This document shows positions 9,001 to 17,676 of a stretch of 33,344 bases of DNA, piece by piece. Made by a program: the position numbers and the translations under genes. The first letter of the stretch is position 1. The number at the start of each line of letters is the position of its first letter. The stretch spans positions 1 to 33,344 of the forward strand of contig DLGT01000054.1 of NCBI GenBank assembly GCA_002482845.1, in the 5' to 3' direction. The DNA is from Saprospiraceae bacterium UBA7687. Its GTDB lineage: Bacteria > Bacteroidota > Bacteroidia > Chitinophagales > Saprospiraceae. The notes beneath the pieces are model-generated. The model did no database searches. It was not told where the DNA came from and saw nothing but the letters and a program-made list of their open reading frames with translations.

Positions 9001-12000
9001 GTATTCCTGTCGCTCCTAAATTCACCTTCACCAATATGTGTGATACCTTCTGCTTTCAGGATCTTAGCACTGTTTTGCCTATTGACAATATCGTAGGATG
9101 GTCATGGGATTTTGGGGACTTTACACCACCGAGTAGCTTGCAAAATCCTAAACATGTATATAGTAGTTCAGGTGTACATACAGTAACTTTGACCGTATTT
9201 AGTATGAATGGTTGTGTCGTGACTACCACGCTAAATGTCAATGTACCAGTCAAACCAGTGGCTACTTTTACCTTCAGCCCGAATCCTATCTGTATCAATC
9301 AAGCTGCCACCTTCACGCCGACCAACACAACCAATATCCTTTCCTATACTTGGGACTTTGGAGATTTTACAGGCAATAATGCTTCTATCACCCAGCATAC
9401 CTACATGACTGCAACAACTTACACGATTTCGCTTACTGTAGTAGATATATTCGGATGTTCTAATAGTTCTTCGCAGACTATAACTGTTACACCAATGGTC
9501 ATGTATGGGCCAATTATGGTATCTGATGATGAAATATGTCAAGGAGATACAGCCATATTAACTGCTCCATTAGCCGTCATGTACAATTGGTCTAATGGTG
9601 CAACTACCCAATCAATTTCTGTCACTTCCACTGGGACTTATAGTGTTACTGTAACAGATAGCAATGCTTGCACTAAAGCTATTGCTGGTGTAGACATTAC
9701 AGTCTTCCCATTGCCTGATGCTACTATTTCAGGTTCGCACTTTATTTGCGATGGAGATTGTATTACACTTAATGGATCACAATATAGTGGCGCAACCTAT
9801 CAGTGGTTTAATCAAAATTTAATACCGGGTCCAGGTCTTGTTTTTCCTAACTTGACTGTTTGTGGGACAAGTCCACCAGATACAGTCTACTTCCAAATTA
9901 CTGATATGAATGGATGTGTAGATCTTTCTGCGCCTTGGTTTATTAATTCAGCAATGGCTCCTGCGATTATGATTATTGCCAACGATACATTATGTGAAGG
10001 AACGCCAAATCTTTTAACTGTTTCGCCGATTCTCCCCAATGTGGTTTATCAGTGGAGTACAGGTTCGACTAGTACTTCGATACTGGTGAACGCAGCAGGC
10101 ACCTACAGTGTCGTAGCAACGGATACGATTTCTGGTTGTTCGTCAAAAGTATCTGAAATTGTGCACCCGCTTCCTGATTTGTGTTATGTACCGCAAGGAT
10201 GTTATAAAGTTTGTACACCATTCAAATTGTGTGGTCCTGAAGGCCTAGCCATGTATCAATGGTGCTTCAATGGATTGCCTATCACGCCCAATGGGAATAT
10301 GAGCATGTTGATGGCTACACAACCAGGCACTTATAATTTAAAAGCTTATACTTCATTCGGATGTGTGGACACTTCTGGGGCATTGATTCTCGAAACAATG
10401 TTGTGTTGTGAAGACGAAAATGCTGACATCACTGCCACTCCTTTGCCTTCATCATCTAATGGCTGTTGTTTTGATATTGGATATTATTTAGGTATGTCTC
10501 CGATATCATCTGTAACATTTACGGCTACTAATGCCAATATGGTTATTAATTTTCCATCATTGGCTTCAGGATATCAAATCTTGGGCAGTACGTCCAATTC
10601 TGTTACCATTGGCGATGTGGTAGCTGGCAATCCTTTGGATACTGGCACCGTTTCGTCCTTGATAGACTTGTGTTTTAATAATTTTAGTATTGGGCCAGTG
10701 GTTTTAATAGCTAATTGGTATGATTCGACAGGCCAAGTTGTCTGCATGGATACCATTGAGTTGGATTGTCAGCCTGAAGGATGTATTTTTATAGCTAACG
10801 ATAGTATTTATTGTGGTCCGGAATCGATGGTTTATGAGGTTACTGTTTGCAATTCAAATTCATCACCATTGACTGTTGGGTATCTTGTCATGAATCCTTT
10901 AAGCCCTGCTGGAATTCCTATAGGACCATTGACAATTAACTTCTTGACACCACTATTGCCTGGTCAATGTACGACGTTGGTGTATAATTTTCCATTACAG
11001 ACCTTCGAAAATCAAAATCTCTGTTTCAATCTCACTGCTCACGAACAAAATCCTATCGAACATCCTGAAGCTTTGTGCTGTAGTCTTGACTCTATCCATT
11101 GTATATTTATACCTGGATGTGGTCCTTGTGATAGTGTTTACGTGCACAGTGTCACCCAAGTTACTGAAGGCATAGATAGCTGTTGTTTTGATATCATTAT
11201 CAATAACTATGCTGCTGAATCTGAGTTTACCAACCTAATTATATGCTCAGCCACCACGGGGCAAACACTTAGCATGAATACCACTGGAGGAACAAATTGG
11301 AATCTTCAGTCCTATACACCTTCACAAATAAATCTAGAGCCGCTAACACCGTTTATACCGACAGGATATGAGTCTTTGCCTACCATTTGCATCAATGAAT
11401 CGAGCATCGAGGAAACAGATGTAGTCATCAAATGGGTAAGTCTAGATGGCACCACATGCTCGGATTCTATTACATTGTCTTGTACAGAATGTGCTGAAGT
11501 AGAAACAAAAGTTTATTGTAAAGACAACAAATGGGTGGTGGAATTTTACATCACTAACCATACTGCATTTAACGTCTCTAATGCTTATTTACAATGGTGT
11601 GATCCTACACTTGCAGCGTATAATCAAAATATTCCATTGGGTAATTTAAGTCCTATGTCTACCTATGGTCCAATAACAATAGTATTGGGTGCACCATTTA
11701 ATGCAAATACCGCTTATTGTTTTAATATCATTTTGCATGATTTGGAGGGTAATGTTTGTTGCAAAACGGAAAGTAATATCACTTTGCCTGAATGTGATCA
11801 AGAACCGAATAAATGTCTGTGCGATAAAGAATTTGAAGCTCAAGCAGTGAAGGGGATAATGTGTACGAATGTAGGGCAAGTGTACACATTCAAACCTAAT
11901 GGTATCTTTGACCCTGAGTGTGATAAAATTGTCTGGTCCATCATGCCACTTGGTATCAGTGAGACCACTTATGGCAACAGTCCTTTTGTCTTCACTTTTA

Positions 12001-12350
12001 CCACGTCGGGAGATTTTGAAATTTGTATGCTTATCTACAGGACAGATGTGAATGGTAAAGAGTGTAAGTTTAAGTATATTAAACAATTGGTCATTGATGA
12101 TTTTCTACCACCTAGAGTTTATCCAAATCCTTCGTCTAGTCGACTCTATATCGAAACAGGTGCATTGATCGATGCCGAAAATAAGTTTGAAATATATAAC
12201 AATCAAGGTATGTTGGTAAAATCTCTAAAACAGATGAATGTCAATCATTTATTTGATATAGATATAAGTGGATTGAATACAGGAATATATACCTTAAAAA
12301 TGATCAATGACAAAAGGATATTTACGAAGACTTTTGTCAAAATTGAATAA
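6021..12350 (+). CDS. Giant multi-PKD/Ig-like T9SS-secreted surface protein
   Basis: 2109 residues. A signal peptide (MRTNLYTIILFLTGFTTIQAQ) starts it, and a T9SS type A sorting domain ends it (about 2027-2109: VYPNPSSSRLYIE ... NNQGMLVKSL ... LNTGIYTLKMI). Three clear PKD domains carry WDFGDG or WDFGDF cores at about residues 238, 1028 and 1110, each followed by H.Y...G.Y.V.L. Between them are many Ig-like units with the W(S/N)xG...S(I)...G(T)Y(S/T)V pattern, for example at about 770, 1190 and 1350. The last 600 residues are Cys-rich domains (QxxCCFDI motifs) with no recognised family. Such proteins are exported by T9SS and attached to the surface, serving adhesion or gliding. No catalytic domain was seen. 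It follows the beta-helix gene by 17 bases and is closed by a strong terminator. Confidence 0.9.
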   Translation: MRTNLYTIILFLTGFTTIQAQLTTPDSFCIFIDNIETYNVLTNDAPCNNTAQCIVFPVLQDNCFRISSDGDLSFIGDPKTCCGIHNLSYFIRIGNETSDVTEVTVEVKCPKPDCSFVELPTQQGSAGSPPQGGCLSSCENSTATYFVPHILGNQYVWTVIGGTMMVVDSGEIKVNWGPTGSGFINLVITNGTTVTVFDFCVDILEGPTASFTKTDSIFCLGSSISFTNTSSPNSTSFYWDFGDGNYSNDVHPTHIYSSPGMYMVTLVATKDNYGPNGEALCCCSDTMTMKVTIDDKPGPDILWISTVCEGDSVKYWTTTTGCTLTWTVKDANGNILPFTGQSNDTICVVWPTGPIGQISLQLSGCVPNIYCTQPVTVNVPVIQNVSTISGPMVVCAGQKATYSLPKWQSVLYHWNVMGGMIVSQDTNAHTITIMWDNMAPMMGMITGTYESKFLNDLPNHEEGDCSGMATLKVSILDKYGLAPDPNTTVCVGDVSTLTTIVAGPQPINGYTWTSSPPLLGFPNVGPTSISITWPSTGVYTICVSPNAPNPFCNNLICRSYNVMTIPPPDSITGPMTFCPGDTLTYFGHSNESNKKFVWNITGGVIVGGSNPYTGDPIKIVWNNAGPYSISLAQMMLNNPNCMSTPIINIPTKKGIIGSPSIMGTTACLNTLNNYAITPMQDPDASYTWSLDNPAAGSIVGQGSPNISIQWNNIPGTFTLTCVISICSTNLPVTATFTLLPINPPIITMSGFLCPGGTATLNTSGFSSYLWNTGGTLSSISISLPGTYTVTATSGGCSSIGSFTANASPLPVANISSPSLTNLCINGGGSVVIYAFYDPSYSYTWTCNGNPPNNPPTVVSVATLTHTNNNVDMSFVYQVKVTDPATGCMNTSNIITVNQDTCTTGTGNGCNPSLVSGNVTLGSPMCNQATFSVSPNFSVGSWNFADFPNNGYTGPINNPTHDYTSAGCRVVYAYGTSPDINTGLPCPVSQSIPVCIPVAPKFTFTNMCDTFCFQDLSTVLPIDNIVGWSWDFGDFTPPSSLQNPKHVYSSSGVHTVTLTVFSMNGCVVTTTLNVNVPVKPVATFTFSPNPICINQAATFTPTNTTNILSYTWDFGDFTGNNASITQHTYMTATTYTISLTVVDIFGCSNSSSQTITVTPMVMYGPIMVSDDEICQGDTAILTAPLAVMYNWSNGATTQSISVTSTGTYSVTVTDSNACTKAIAGVDITVFPLPDATISGSHFICDGDCITLNGSQYSGATYQWFNQNLIPGPGLVFPNLTVCGTSPPDTVYFQITDMNGCVDLSAPWFINSAMAPAIMIIANDTLCEGTPNLLTVSPILPNVVYQWSTGSTSTSILVNAAGTYSVVATDTISGCSSKVSEIVHPLPDLCYVPQGCYKVCTPFKLCGPEGLAMYQWCFNGLPITPNGNMSMLMATQPGTYNLKAYTSFGCVDTSGALILETMLCCEDENADITATPLPSSSNGCCFDIGYYLGMSPISSVTFTATNANMVINFPSLASGYQILGSTSNSVTIGDVVAGNPLDTGTVSSLIDLCFNNFSIGPVVLIANWYDSTGQVVCMDTIELDCQPEGCIFIANDSIYCGPESMVYEVTVCNSNSSPLTVGYLVMNPLSPAGIPIGPLTINFLTPLLPGQCTTLVYNFPLQTFENQNLCFNLTAHEQNPIEHPEALCCSLDSIHCIFIPGCGPCDSVYVHSVTQVTEGIDSCCFDIIINNYAAESEFTNLIICSATTGQTLSMNTTGGTNWNLQSYTPSQINLEPLTPFIPTGYESLPTICINESSIEETDVVIKWVSLDGTTCSDSITLSCTECAEVETKVYCKDNKWVVEFYITNHTAFNVSNAYLQWCDPTLAAYNQNIPLGNLSPMSTYGPITIVLGAPFNANTAYCFNIILHDLEGNVCCKTESNITLPECDQEPNKCLCDKEFEAQAVKGIMCTNVGQVYTFKPNGIFDPECDKIVWSIMPLGISETTYGNSPFVFTFTTSGDFEICMLIYRTDVNGKECKFKYIKQLVIDDFLPPRVYPNPSSSRLYIETGALIDAENKFEIYNNQGMLVKSLKQMNVNHLFDIDISGLNTGIYTLKMINDKRIFTKTFVKIE

Positions 12351-12402
12351 TGTTTTTTTCAAAATCTTTAAGTGATAGGTTTCGGTTGGATACAAACAGA
12401 TA

Positions 12403-12452
12403 TACAGTAATGAGTTCAAAAAATAGGTTTTATTTTTGAACTCATTACTGTA
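12403..12452. terminator. Bidirectional terminator between convergent genes
   Basis: A perfect 20-bp inverted repeat: the left arm (12403-12422) begins TACAGTAATGAGTTC and ends in five A, and the right arm (12433-12452) begins TTTTTGAACTC. The loop is 10 bases. The A-run on one side and T-run on the other make a working hairpin plus tract on both strands. It sits 53 bases after the PKD gene stop and 28 bases before the stop of the opposing gene. Confidence 0.85.
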
Positions 12453-12479
12453 ACTTATAACAGGAAAACATCTTTTTAA

Positions 12480-13217
12480 TTATCGGTAAACAGTTCCATT
12501 AAATTCTTCTAAGCTTACAAGCTTGTAACCAACCGTAGGCTTATCAAATATCTCATTTTGTGGATCAATAAATCTTATGCTCTTTACGCCAAAACCTATT
12601 TCACATTCTTTAGATAATGATATCCACATTTGAATTGGGTATCCTTCAACTGCATTTTTGATTCCTCCTTCTGCATATTTTGTACCTATTTGGTCAGTTA
12701 CGTACATTCTAAAATATCCTTCCTCTCCTTTTTTTATTTCATTAGGCTCAATTTTATAACATTGATAGCCGTCTATTAATATTTTAGGAGTATTTTCTTT
12801 CATGTGTGCAAAAACAATTTTTAATGAGTCCATTATTCGATTCATATCAACATCGCTTTTAAAATTATACACAAACGAATCTATTGTTACCAACTTTGAA
12901 GAAGGGCTTTCATAGTAAATATATTTAAGTCCAGATTCTATATCTAGGTAGTTTTTAATGTATTCACCTACATTGATTGTATCGATTTCAATCTGATATT
13001 TGGAGTTAAAATAAATATACTCATTTGGGTCAGACATTGAAGCGTTTTCTCTTAAAAAAGTTGCCTCGGCCAAAGCTAGTTCTGTAGTATCAATTATAAC
13101 TACATCGATAAAACCTTGTTCAATTAACCCAGATGTAAATTTTTGAGCACTTAAAGTACAGTAGAAAGTTGTTACTGTATTAATTAAAATGATAAAGCAA
13201 ACCCTTTTTTTATACAT
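12480..13217 (-). CDS. Secreted protein of unknown function, faintly GLPGLI-like
   Basis: 245 residues with a signal peptide (MYKKRVCFIILINTVTTFYCTLSAQ). The mature start KFTSGLIEQGFIDVVIIDT resembles the sGxIxYxi opening of GLPGLI-family proteins. However, the rest (Asp/Glu-rich strands, SLKIVFAHMKEN helix, ...GYQCYKIEP..., MWISLSKECEIGFGVKSI) could not be matched. It is in tandem with the S41-like gene (same strand, 83 bases apart) but no shared function is evident. The family hint is weak. Confidence 0.6.
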   Translation of the reverse strand: MYKKRVCFIILINTVTTFYCTLSAQKFTSGLIEQGFIDVVIIDTTELALAEATFLRENASMSDPNEYIYFNSKYQIEIDTINVGEYIKNYLDIESGLKYIYYESPSSKLVTIDSFVYNFKSDVDMNRIMDSLKIVFAHMKENTPKILIDGYQCYKIEPNEIKKGEEGYFRMYVTDQIGTKYAEGGIKNAVEGYPIQMWISLSKECEIGFGVKSIRFIDPQNEIFDKPTVGYKLVSLEEFNGTVYR

Positions 13218-13300
13218 ATATTCTTAATCTATGATAAATGAATTGTGGTTTTAACATTCTCTTGATTCGTTTTGTTTCGGGATCAAAATTAACAACCAAA

Positions 13301-15061
13301 TCATTTCAAAAGCCCCAAAGCAAACTCCTTCACCACATCTTTACGATTGACGACATCGTCGATGCTTTGATGGATATAATGATCAGGTAAAATGCCTTTT
13401 TCATCGGGTAGCGATGTGGCTGTAGAGATGTGTGTATTGTTGGCGACGTAATAACTAAGTTTGGTATTTTTTAGTCGACAAGTGGTGGAGCCTGCTGAGC
13501 AAAACTGATTGGAACCAAGTTCTTCGCCGATGATGATACCTAGTTTCATGGTTTTGACCAAAGACATAAAATGTCCTGTCGTAGAATTGCCTATGCCATC
13601 TATCAAAAACAAGACCTTGCCTTTGTATCCATTCGTGAAAGGATAGATGAGCTCTTCACCTTCTATCTTGCCTACTTTTCCAGAGAAATCAGCTTTGGAA
13701 TAGTAAGTAAATGGTTTGTCAACCAGATACTTTAACAGGTGAATCGCCGCCGACTGTGATCCACCACCATTGTATCGCACATCGATGATGAGATTTTTGA
13801 TACCTTTTGCTTCTATGTCTTTAAAGTTTTTATCTATGAAATCAATAAAAACTTGCAAATTGTTCCATGAATAATAGTTAAATGATTCAATGGTCATCAA
13901 GGCAGTTTTTTTATCATCCATATATTCAATACACAAAAGATTCGGACAATATTTGAGATAATCCCAATAGGGACCTAACGGTTTTTCTGCTTTGTGCAAA
14001 ACAATCGGATTTTTACATCCTTTCACGGTAATGGAGTAAGTTTCTGGCAAACCAAGAGCGTAAGGTAACATACTCGAAGAGAATTTATTAAACACATGGT
14101 TTTTGGTCGTTTTGACATAGCCTTGTGCAGGTATGTGTTGATAGATTTTGTCTATAATGGTTGCTACAGGGATACCATTGATAGCCAAGATTTCGTCTTT
14201 AGCTTTTACTTTAGCACTATTGTTGAGCGGATCTATGACATACATTTGATCACCTATCCATCGTGTCTGTATAGGAAAAAATCGAGAATTGGGCAACATC
14301 TCATGTTCAGGATAAAAGCCACCCATACCTGTGTGCGAACAGTAAACACTGGCTATGATTTTATTGCATATATAGGAAAATTCACCAAAGGTAGTCTTAT
14401 CTGTGATCTGTGATTTGGCAATTTCTACATTATTATTAAAGTCTTTTTGCGATATAAACTTAAGTGCATTTGGGTGGATTTTTAGAAGTGATTTTCCTAG
14501 CTGATCTAGGTCTGCTTTATATGCTTCGGCAGTATATATTTTGTGAAATTTTTCACTTGGCTTCAGTGGTTTTATCTCAGGATATTTGATCAGTGCTATT
14601 TGGTCTTCCGCATTAAAATTGTCGGGATTCATAGCTAGAGATCGTTCATAGTTTGCTAGTGATGCTTCCTTATTTCCTTTTTTGAGATAAGCTTCTGCGA
14701 GACTGTCATAAGAATTGGCAGAACCAAATTCATCTACGATCAATTGGAAAATGGCGAAAGCTTCATCTACTTTATCTTCCCATAAAAATCCATAACCATA
14801 CATGGTGAGTTCGTCTTCATTTTCAAAATTATAGACATCTAGGCTATCTTTTTTTAACTTTTTGTAGAGCGCGATTCGTTCTTCCACGGGTTTATGGTCT
14901 AGTTCTTTTAGTTTCTGAACGATGGATGCACGAACGCCTGTCGCTTCAGTTCGCACTATCGTAGGCGGACCTTGGGTCTGACTATTTTTATTCAAACCAC
15001 AAGCTGTTGACCAAATAATGATCACAACATACACTGCACATTTCCATTGGCTCATCCACAT
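13301..15061 (-). CDS. Lipoprotein with TPR and S41 (tail-specific) peptidase-like domain
   Basis: 586 residues. The N-terminus has a lipobox STAC at residues 18-21 after a hydrophobic run; a second Met at residue 3 is an equally good start. Residues about 85-160 carry TPR-like helices (GSANSYDSLAEAYLKKGNKEASLANYERSL). A PDZ-like part follows (AKDEILAINGIPVATIIDKI), then the S41 core: FNYYSWNNLQVFIDFIDKNF, NLIIDVRYNGGGSQSAA, KVLFLIDGIGNSTTGHFMSLV, IIGEELGSNQFCSAGST. The position of the S41 nucleophile (usually S-x-G-E) reads S-T-T-G-H, so the Ser may be displaced or replaced by Thr and the Glu by His. Proteolytic activity is therefore uncertain. Periplasmic or outer-membrane location is expected. 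Confidence 0.85.
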   Translation of the reverse strand: MWMSQWKCAVYVVIIIWSTACGLNKNSQTQGPPTIVRTEATGVRASIVQKLKELDHKPVEERIALYKKLKKDSLDVYNFENEDELTMYGYGFLWEDKVDEAFAIFQLIVDEFGSANSYDSLAEAYLKKGNKEASLANYERSLAMNPDNFNAEDQIALIKYPEIKPLKPSEKFHKIYTAEAYKADLDQLGKSLLKIHPNALKFISQKDFNNNVEIAKSQITDKTTFGEFSYICNKIIASVYCSHTGMGGFYPEHEMLPNSRFFPIQTRWIGDQMYVIDPLNNSAKVKAKDEILAINGIPVATIIDKIYQHIPAQGYVKTTKNHVFNKFSSSMLPYALGLPETYSITVKGCKNPIVLHKAEKPLGPYWDYLKYCPNLLCIEYMDDKKTALMTIESFNYYSWNNLQVFIDFIDKNFKDIEAKGIKNLIIDVRYNGGGSQSAAIHLLKYLVDKPFTYYSKADFSGKVGKIEGEELIYPFTNGYKGKVLFLIDGIGNSTTGHFMSLVKTMKLGIIIGEELGSNQFCSAGSTTCRLKNTKLSYYVANNTHISTATSLPDEKGILPDHYIHQSIDDVVNRKDVVKEFALGLLK

Positions 15062-15334
15062 ATTTTTCTAATTTAGGTCAAAGGAAAGATGTTTTTGTTT
15101 ATTGTGTTAAAATAAGCTGTAAAAGTGTGTAAATGAAATGTAAAAGAACAGAACAATGTATAAAAATCAGTCGTATATGAAAAGACTTGTAGGTTTTTAT
15201 TTGAAAATAACCATTTGGAAAGTAGATTAAATTAGATAGAAAATGTTATTTTTGAATTATGTATTTGATTGAACTTAACTTCAATCTTTTTCTAATTGAA
15301 AATTAGTGATTTAAACATAAATTAAAAACAAGAT

Positions 15335-16045
15335 ATGAAAAATTTCATTTTACTTACTTTAATATGTATTTTCATTAGCTCTTGTATGCATGAGCCTGAA
15401 CCGATCATTGTGGAAGAACTACCTGATCCATCGTTGTTGCTGGATGTGAAGTTTAATGATGATTTAATAGATCATTCCCGATATAAAAATCAGCTTAATT
15501 TTGATGAAGTATCACTCACCGATGACACTTTAGGAGTCGATCAGAATGCGGCACTTTTTGACTCCTATTATTCATCGATAATAGTAAGCGCGAGTAGGAC
15601 TTTTGATCTAGATACTTCTTTTACATTTAGTTTGTGGGTAAAACCAAACATTTCTCAAGCTTACTTGATCCATAAACCCATGGAACAAAATGGTGGAGGA
15701 CCTTATAGTTTTGACTTTTGGGGAGGAAATCCGAGGGTTGTCTTATATTTTAATGACAATAGTTACGTAGTATTAACATCAGATATAGAAATCAAAAAAG
15801 GAGTGTGGCAATATTTGACAGCAACATGGGACTATAAGGAATTAAAAATTTACTATAACGGTCAACTCTCTAAATCTATGCATCTTACTGGAAAAAGGCT
15901 TAAAGTAACCAGCAAACGCTTAGGAATTGGTGTTTACCAATGGAATCCAAACGGAACAAGATTTAATGGACTCATGGACAATCTCCAGATTTATAATGTT
16001 GCACTTACAGAAGATGAAATAAAAAGGAAGTATGAAAATCCTTGA
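15335..16045 (+). CDS. LamG-domain (concanavalin A-like) lipoprotein
   Basis: 236 residues. MKNFILLTLICIFISSC gives a lipobox ISSC with Cys17. The remainder is one LamG_3 domain: LLDVKFNDDLIDHSRYKNQL at the start, then DTSFTFSLWVKPN, GVWQYLTATWDYKELKIYYNGQL, and FNGLMDNLQIYNVALTEDEIK at the end, all family signatures. Such domains bind sugars or proteins on the cell surface; no enzyme is fused. A possible -7 box (TATTTTTG) lies at 15247-15254. The spacer to the divergent S41 gene is 273 bases and otherwise plain. The next lipoprotein follows after 71 bases and may be co-transcribed. Confidence 0.85.
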   Translation: MKNFILLTLICIFISSCMHEPEPIIVEELPDPSLLLDVKFNDDLIDHSRYKNQLNFDEVSLTDDTLGVDQNAALFDSYYSSIIVSASRTFDLDTSFTFSLWVKPNISQAYLIHKPMEQNGGGPYSFDFWGGNPRVVLYFNDNSYVVLTSDIEIKKGVWQYLTATWDYKELKIYYNGQLSKSMHLTGKRLKVTSKRLGIGVYQWNPNGTRFNGLMDNLQIYNVALTEDEIKRKYENP

Positions 16046-16116
16046 TGTCGTTTAAGTTGTTTTTGTGCAAATTTGGGTTAACAATATTTTTATTAACATC
16101 CTTTAAGATCTAAAAA

Positions 16117-16707
16117 ATGAAGAATGGATTTTTATGTATGATAATGGCAATATTGACAATGAACTGTCAACAGGAACCTTGCCAAATGGGTGACAATAAT
16201 TATTCTATTTCTTTGATTAGAAAGTTTATTCCCGAGAGTACTTATAAAGAGAGCAATTGTATTGTCTTTAAAAATAGGGAAGGAGAAATTCTAAAATTTA
16301 AACTTTCTTTTGATGAATTTAAAATTGCTGATTTAGATGGAAATAGTTTTAATAAAGAAGTCTACACCTTAAGAGATCCGAACAACACTAATTATCATTT
16401 ATCCATAACAGCACAACCTGAATTGCACGAAAAGATAATTTATGAAAGACTTTACGTAGAATTGCTAACAACCATTAATCAAGGACTGACACCAAGTATT
16501 ATAATATATCAAGATGGCGAATCATGGTTTAATACCAAAGAAAAAAATCTCGACTTATTAGGCAAAACATTTCATGATGTATATATATCAGAAATCACAA
16601 AGGAAGATGTAGTAGCTTGTAATAAACTATATTATACGCACAATGAAGGTATTGTAGGATTTACAGATGACAAGGGAGCGCTTTGGGTATTTCATGACAT
16701 AAAATAA
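16117..16707 (+). CDS. Lipoprotein of unknown function
   Basis: 196 residues. The signal MKNGFLCMIMAILTMNC ends in lipobox TMNC (Cys17). The mature protein starts QQEPCQMGDNNYSISL and alternates strands with charged turns (EGEILKFKLSFDEFKIADLDG; YNLSITAQPEL-like; GLTPSIIIYQDGESWF). It ends in a segment where an in-frame strand GIVGFTDDKGALWVFHD looks like a C-terminal beta-hairpin. No family was recognised. It follows the LamG lipoprotein gene on the same strand, and a hairpin lies downstream at 16784-16835. Confidence 0.7.
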   Translation: MKNGFLCMIMAILTMNCQQEPCQMGDNNYSISLIRKFIPESTYKESNCIVFKNREGEILKFKLSFDEFKIADLDGNSFNKEVYTLRDPNNTNYHLSITAQPELHEKIIYERLYVELLTTINQGLTPSIIIYQDGESWFNTKEKNLDLLGKTFHDVYISEITKEDVVACNKLYYTHNEGIVGFTDDKGALWVFHDIK

Positions 16708-16783
16708 AGCATTAATGTACAATTGAGTCCACTCTGAGAAGTCCTTAGTTCGAATATCGGGAAAATATTGGATTCTACTGCAT

Positions 16784-16835
16784 TGATAATCAGACGTTTC
16801 CATTTAGGGGTAGGTTAAAAAACGTTTGATTATCA
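16784..16835. terminator. Hairpin in the spacer between convergent genes
   Basis: TGATAATCAGACGTTT (16784-16799) pairs with AAACGTTTGATTATCA (16820-16835), 15 of 16 positions plus one G-T, with a 20-base loop. It lies 77 bases after the lipoprotein stop and 138 bases before the stop of the opposing small gene, so termination is plausible. There is no strong T-tract, so confidence is limited. Confidence 0.4.
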
Positions 16836-16972
16836 TTCAATTTATATTTTCGAAGCAGACTCACACTTTGATAATTTATAATATTGTGCCATCAAATGAT
16901 GAAATAATACAGAAATTATTCAATTAGATTTTTAATCTCTTCTCCTTATGGATTGAGTAGGTACAAGTACTT

Positions 16973-17335
16973 TTACAACCCTTTCATCTTTTTCTCTTTG
17001 AGTTGATTGCGTCTCTGTACTTTTTTGTATTCTGACGATTGGTTAAAGTTGCGGAATAAAAGTGAATTTTTTCCGTATTGTAAGATAATGGCAGCCTTAG
17101 CCCTTTCTTTGACATCTTTGATAAGTTTTTCGTGTTCCACAATTTGTCTATGTAGATTTTCGGCAGTTATGATGGTTCTGTTATATTCTTCTGTCAGTTT
17201 GGTGTAAAAGTCAGTGGCTTTTATGAAATTCTCAAAAGCATCGTTTTCGGGTGGAGTATCCGAACTTAAAGCTTGTAATAATGGAATGACTTTATCTTTA
17301 CATTCAGTTAATAGTCTTGGATCTTTACGTTTCAT
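16973..17335 (-). CDS. Small helical protein next to the 21-bp array
   Basis: 120 residues from ATG 17335 (a TTG two codons upstream is less likely). The protein is almost all helix: MKRKDPRLLTECKDKVIPLL, an FYTKLTEEYNRTIITAENLH segment, HRQIVEHEKLIKDVKERAKAA (coiled coil), and a basic tail YKKVQRRNQLKEKKMKG. The segment AAIILQYGKNSLLFRNFNQSSEYKK recalls a [A]..[FY]G.[DN]S..Y element seen in short Bacteroidota/cyanobacterial proteins of unknown function; that is from memory and weak. The basic C-terminus could bind nucleic acid. Its start lies six bases from the first unit of the 21-bp array, so the array occupies its whole upstream side, including where a promoter should be. Confidence 0.65.
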   Translation of the reverse strand: MKRKDPRLLTECKDKVIPLLQALSSDTPPENDAFENFIKATDFYTKLTEEYNRTIITAENLHRQIVEHEKLIKDVKERAKAAIILQYGKNSLLFRNFNQSSEYKKVQRRNQLKEKKMKGL

Positions 17336-17340
17336 GGTCA

Positions 17341-17676
17341 ATAATTTTTAGTTTTGTGTATATCAATATCGATACTTACAACATCGATATTGGTGAATAG
17401 TTTATCCATATTGTTGTCGTATAAATCCATATCGTTGAATAATATTTTAATATTGATTAATAGTATATCGATGTCATTTTTGTATATATAAATATTGATT
17501 CAGTGTATTTTAATATCGATGTAGTAAAAACTGATATTGATACAGACAAAATGGATATTAATATTGTCTCTTTTGATATTGATATTTTCTATATCGATAT
17601 TGATTTAGAAAATATCAATATCGATTTTGTATATTTTGATGTCGATTTAGTGTATTTTGATATCGATTAAGATGCC
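17341..17676. repeat. Sub-array A: 16 units with ATATCGAT core
   Basis: Sixteen contiguous 21-bp units. Columns 1-12 follow WTYRATATYGAT, columns 13-16 TTAG, columns 17-21 TRTAT. Best examples start at 17572, 17593, 17635 and 17656; the unit at 17341 is the most eroded. Many units contain the palindrome ATCGAT or ATATCGATAT, so each unit offers a symmetric binding site. Read on the + strand the last units spell F-D-I-D-L-V-Y heptads, but upstream units contain stops. Confidence 0.85.

Noticed and set aside
9231..9542. Minus-strand ORF inside the PKD giant, and the other antisense ORFs in this gene
   Set aside because: Shadow frames of a long coding gene; no signals, motifs or promoters.
17338..17430. 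Minus-strand 30-residue frame ending two bases before the small coiled-coil gene
   Set aside because: Also a by-product of the repeat unit; no other support for a leader peptide.
17551..17670. ATG-started frame in the 21-bp array encoding MDINIVSFDIDIFYIDID and further such heptads (39 residues)
   Set aside because: It arises because 21 is a multiple of 3 and the unit spells F-D-I-D-L-V-Y. Units on both sides in the same frame contain TAA/TAG, and there is no promoter or signal for it.
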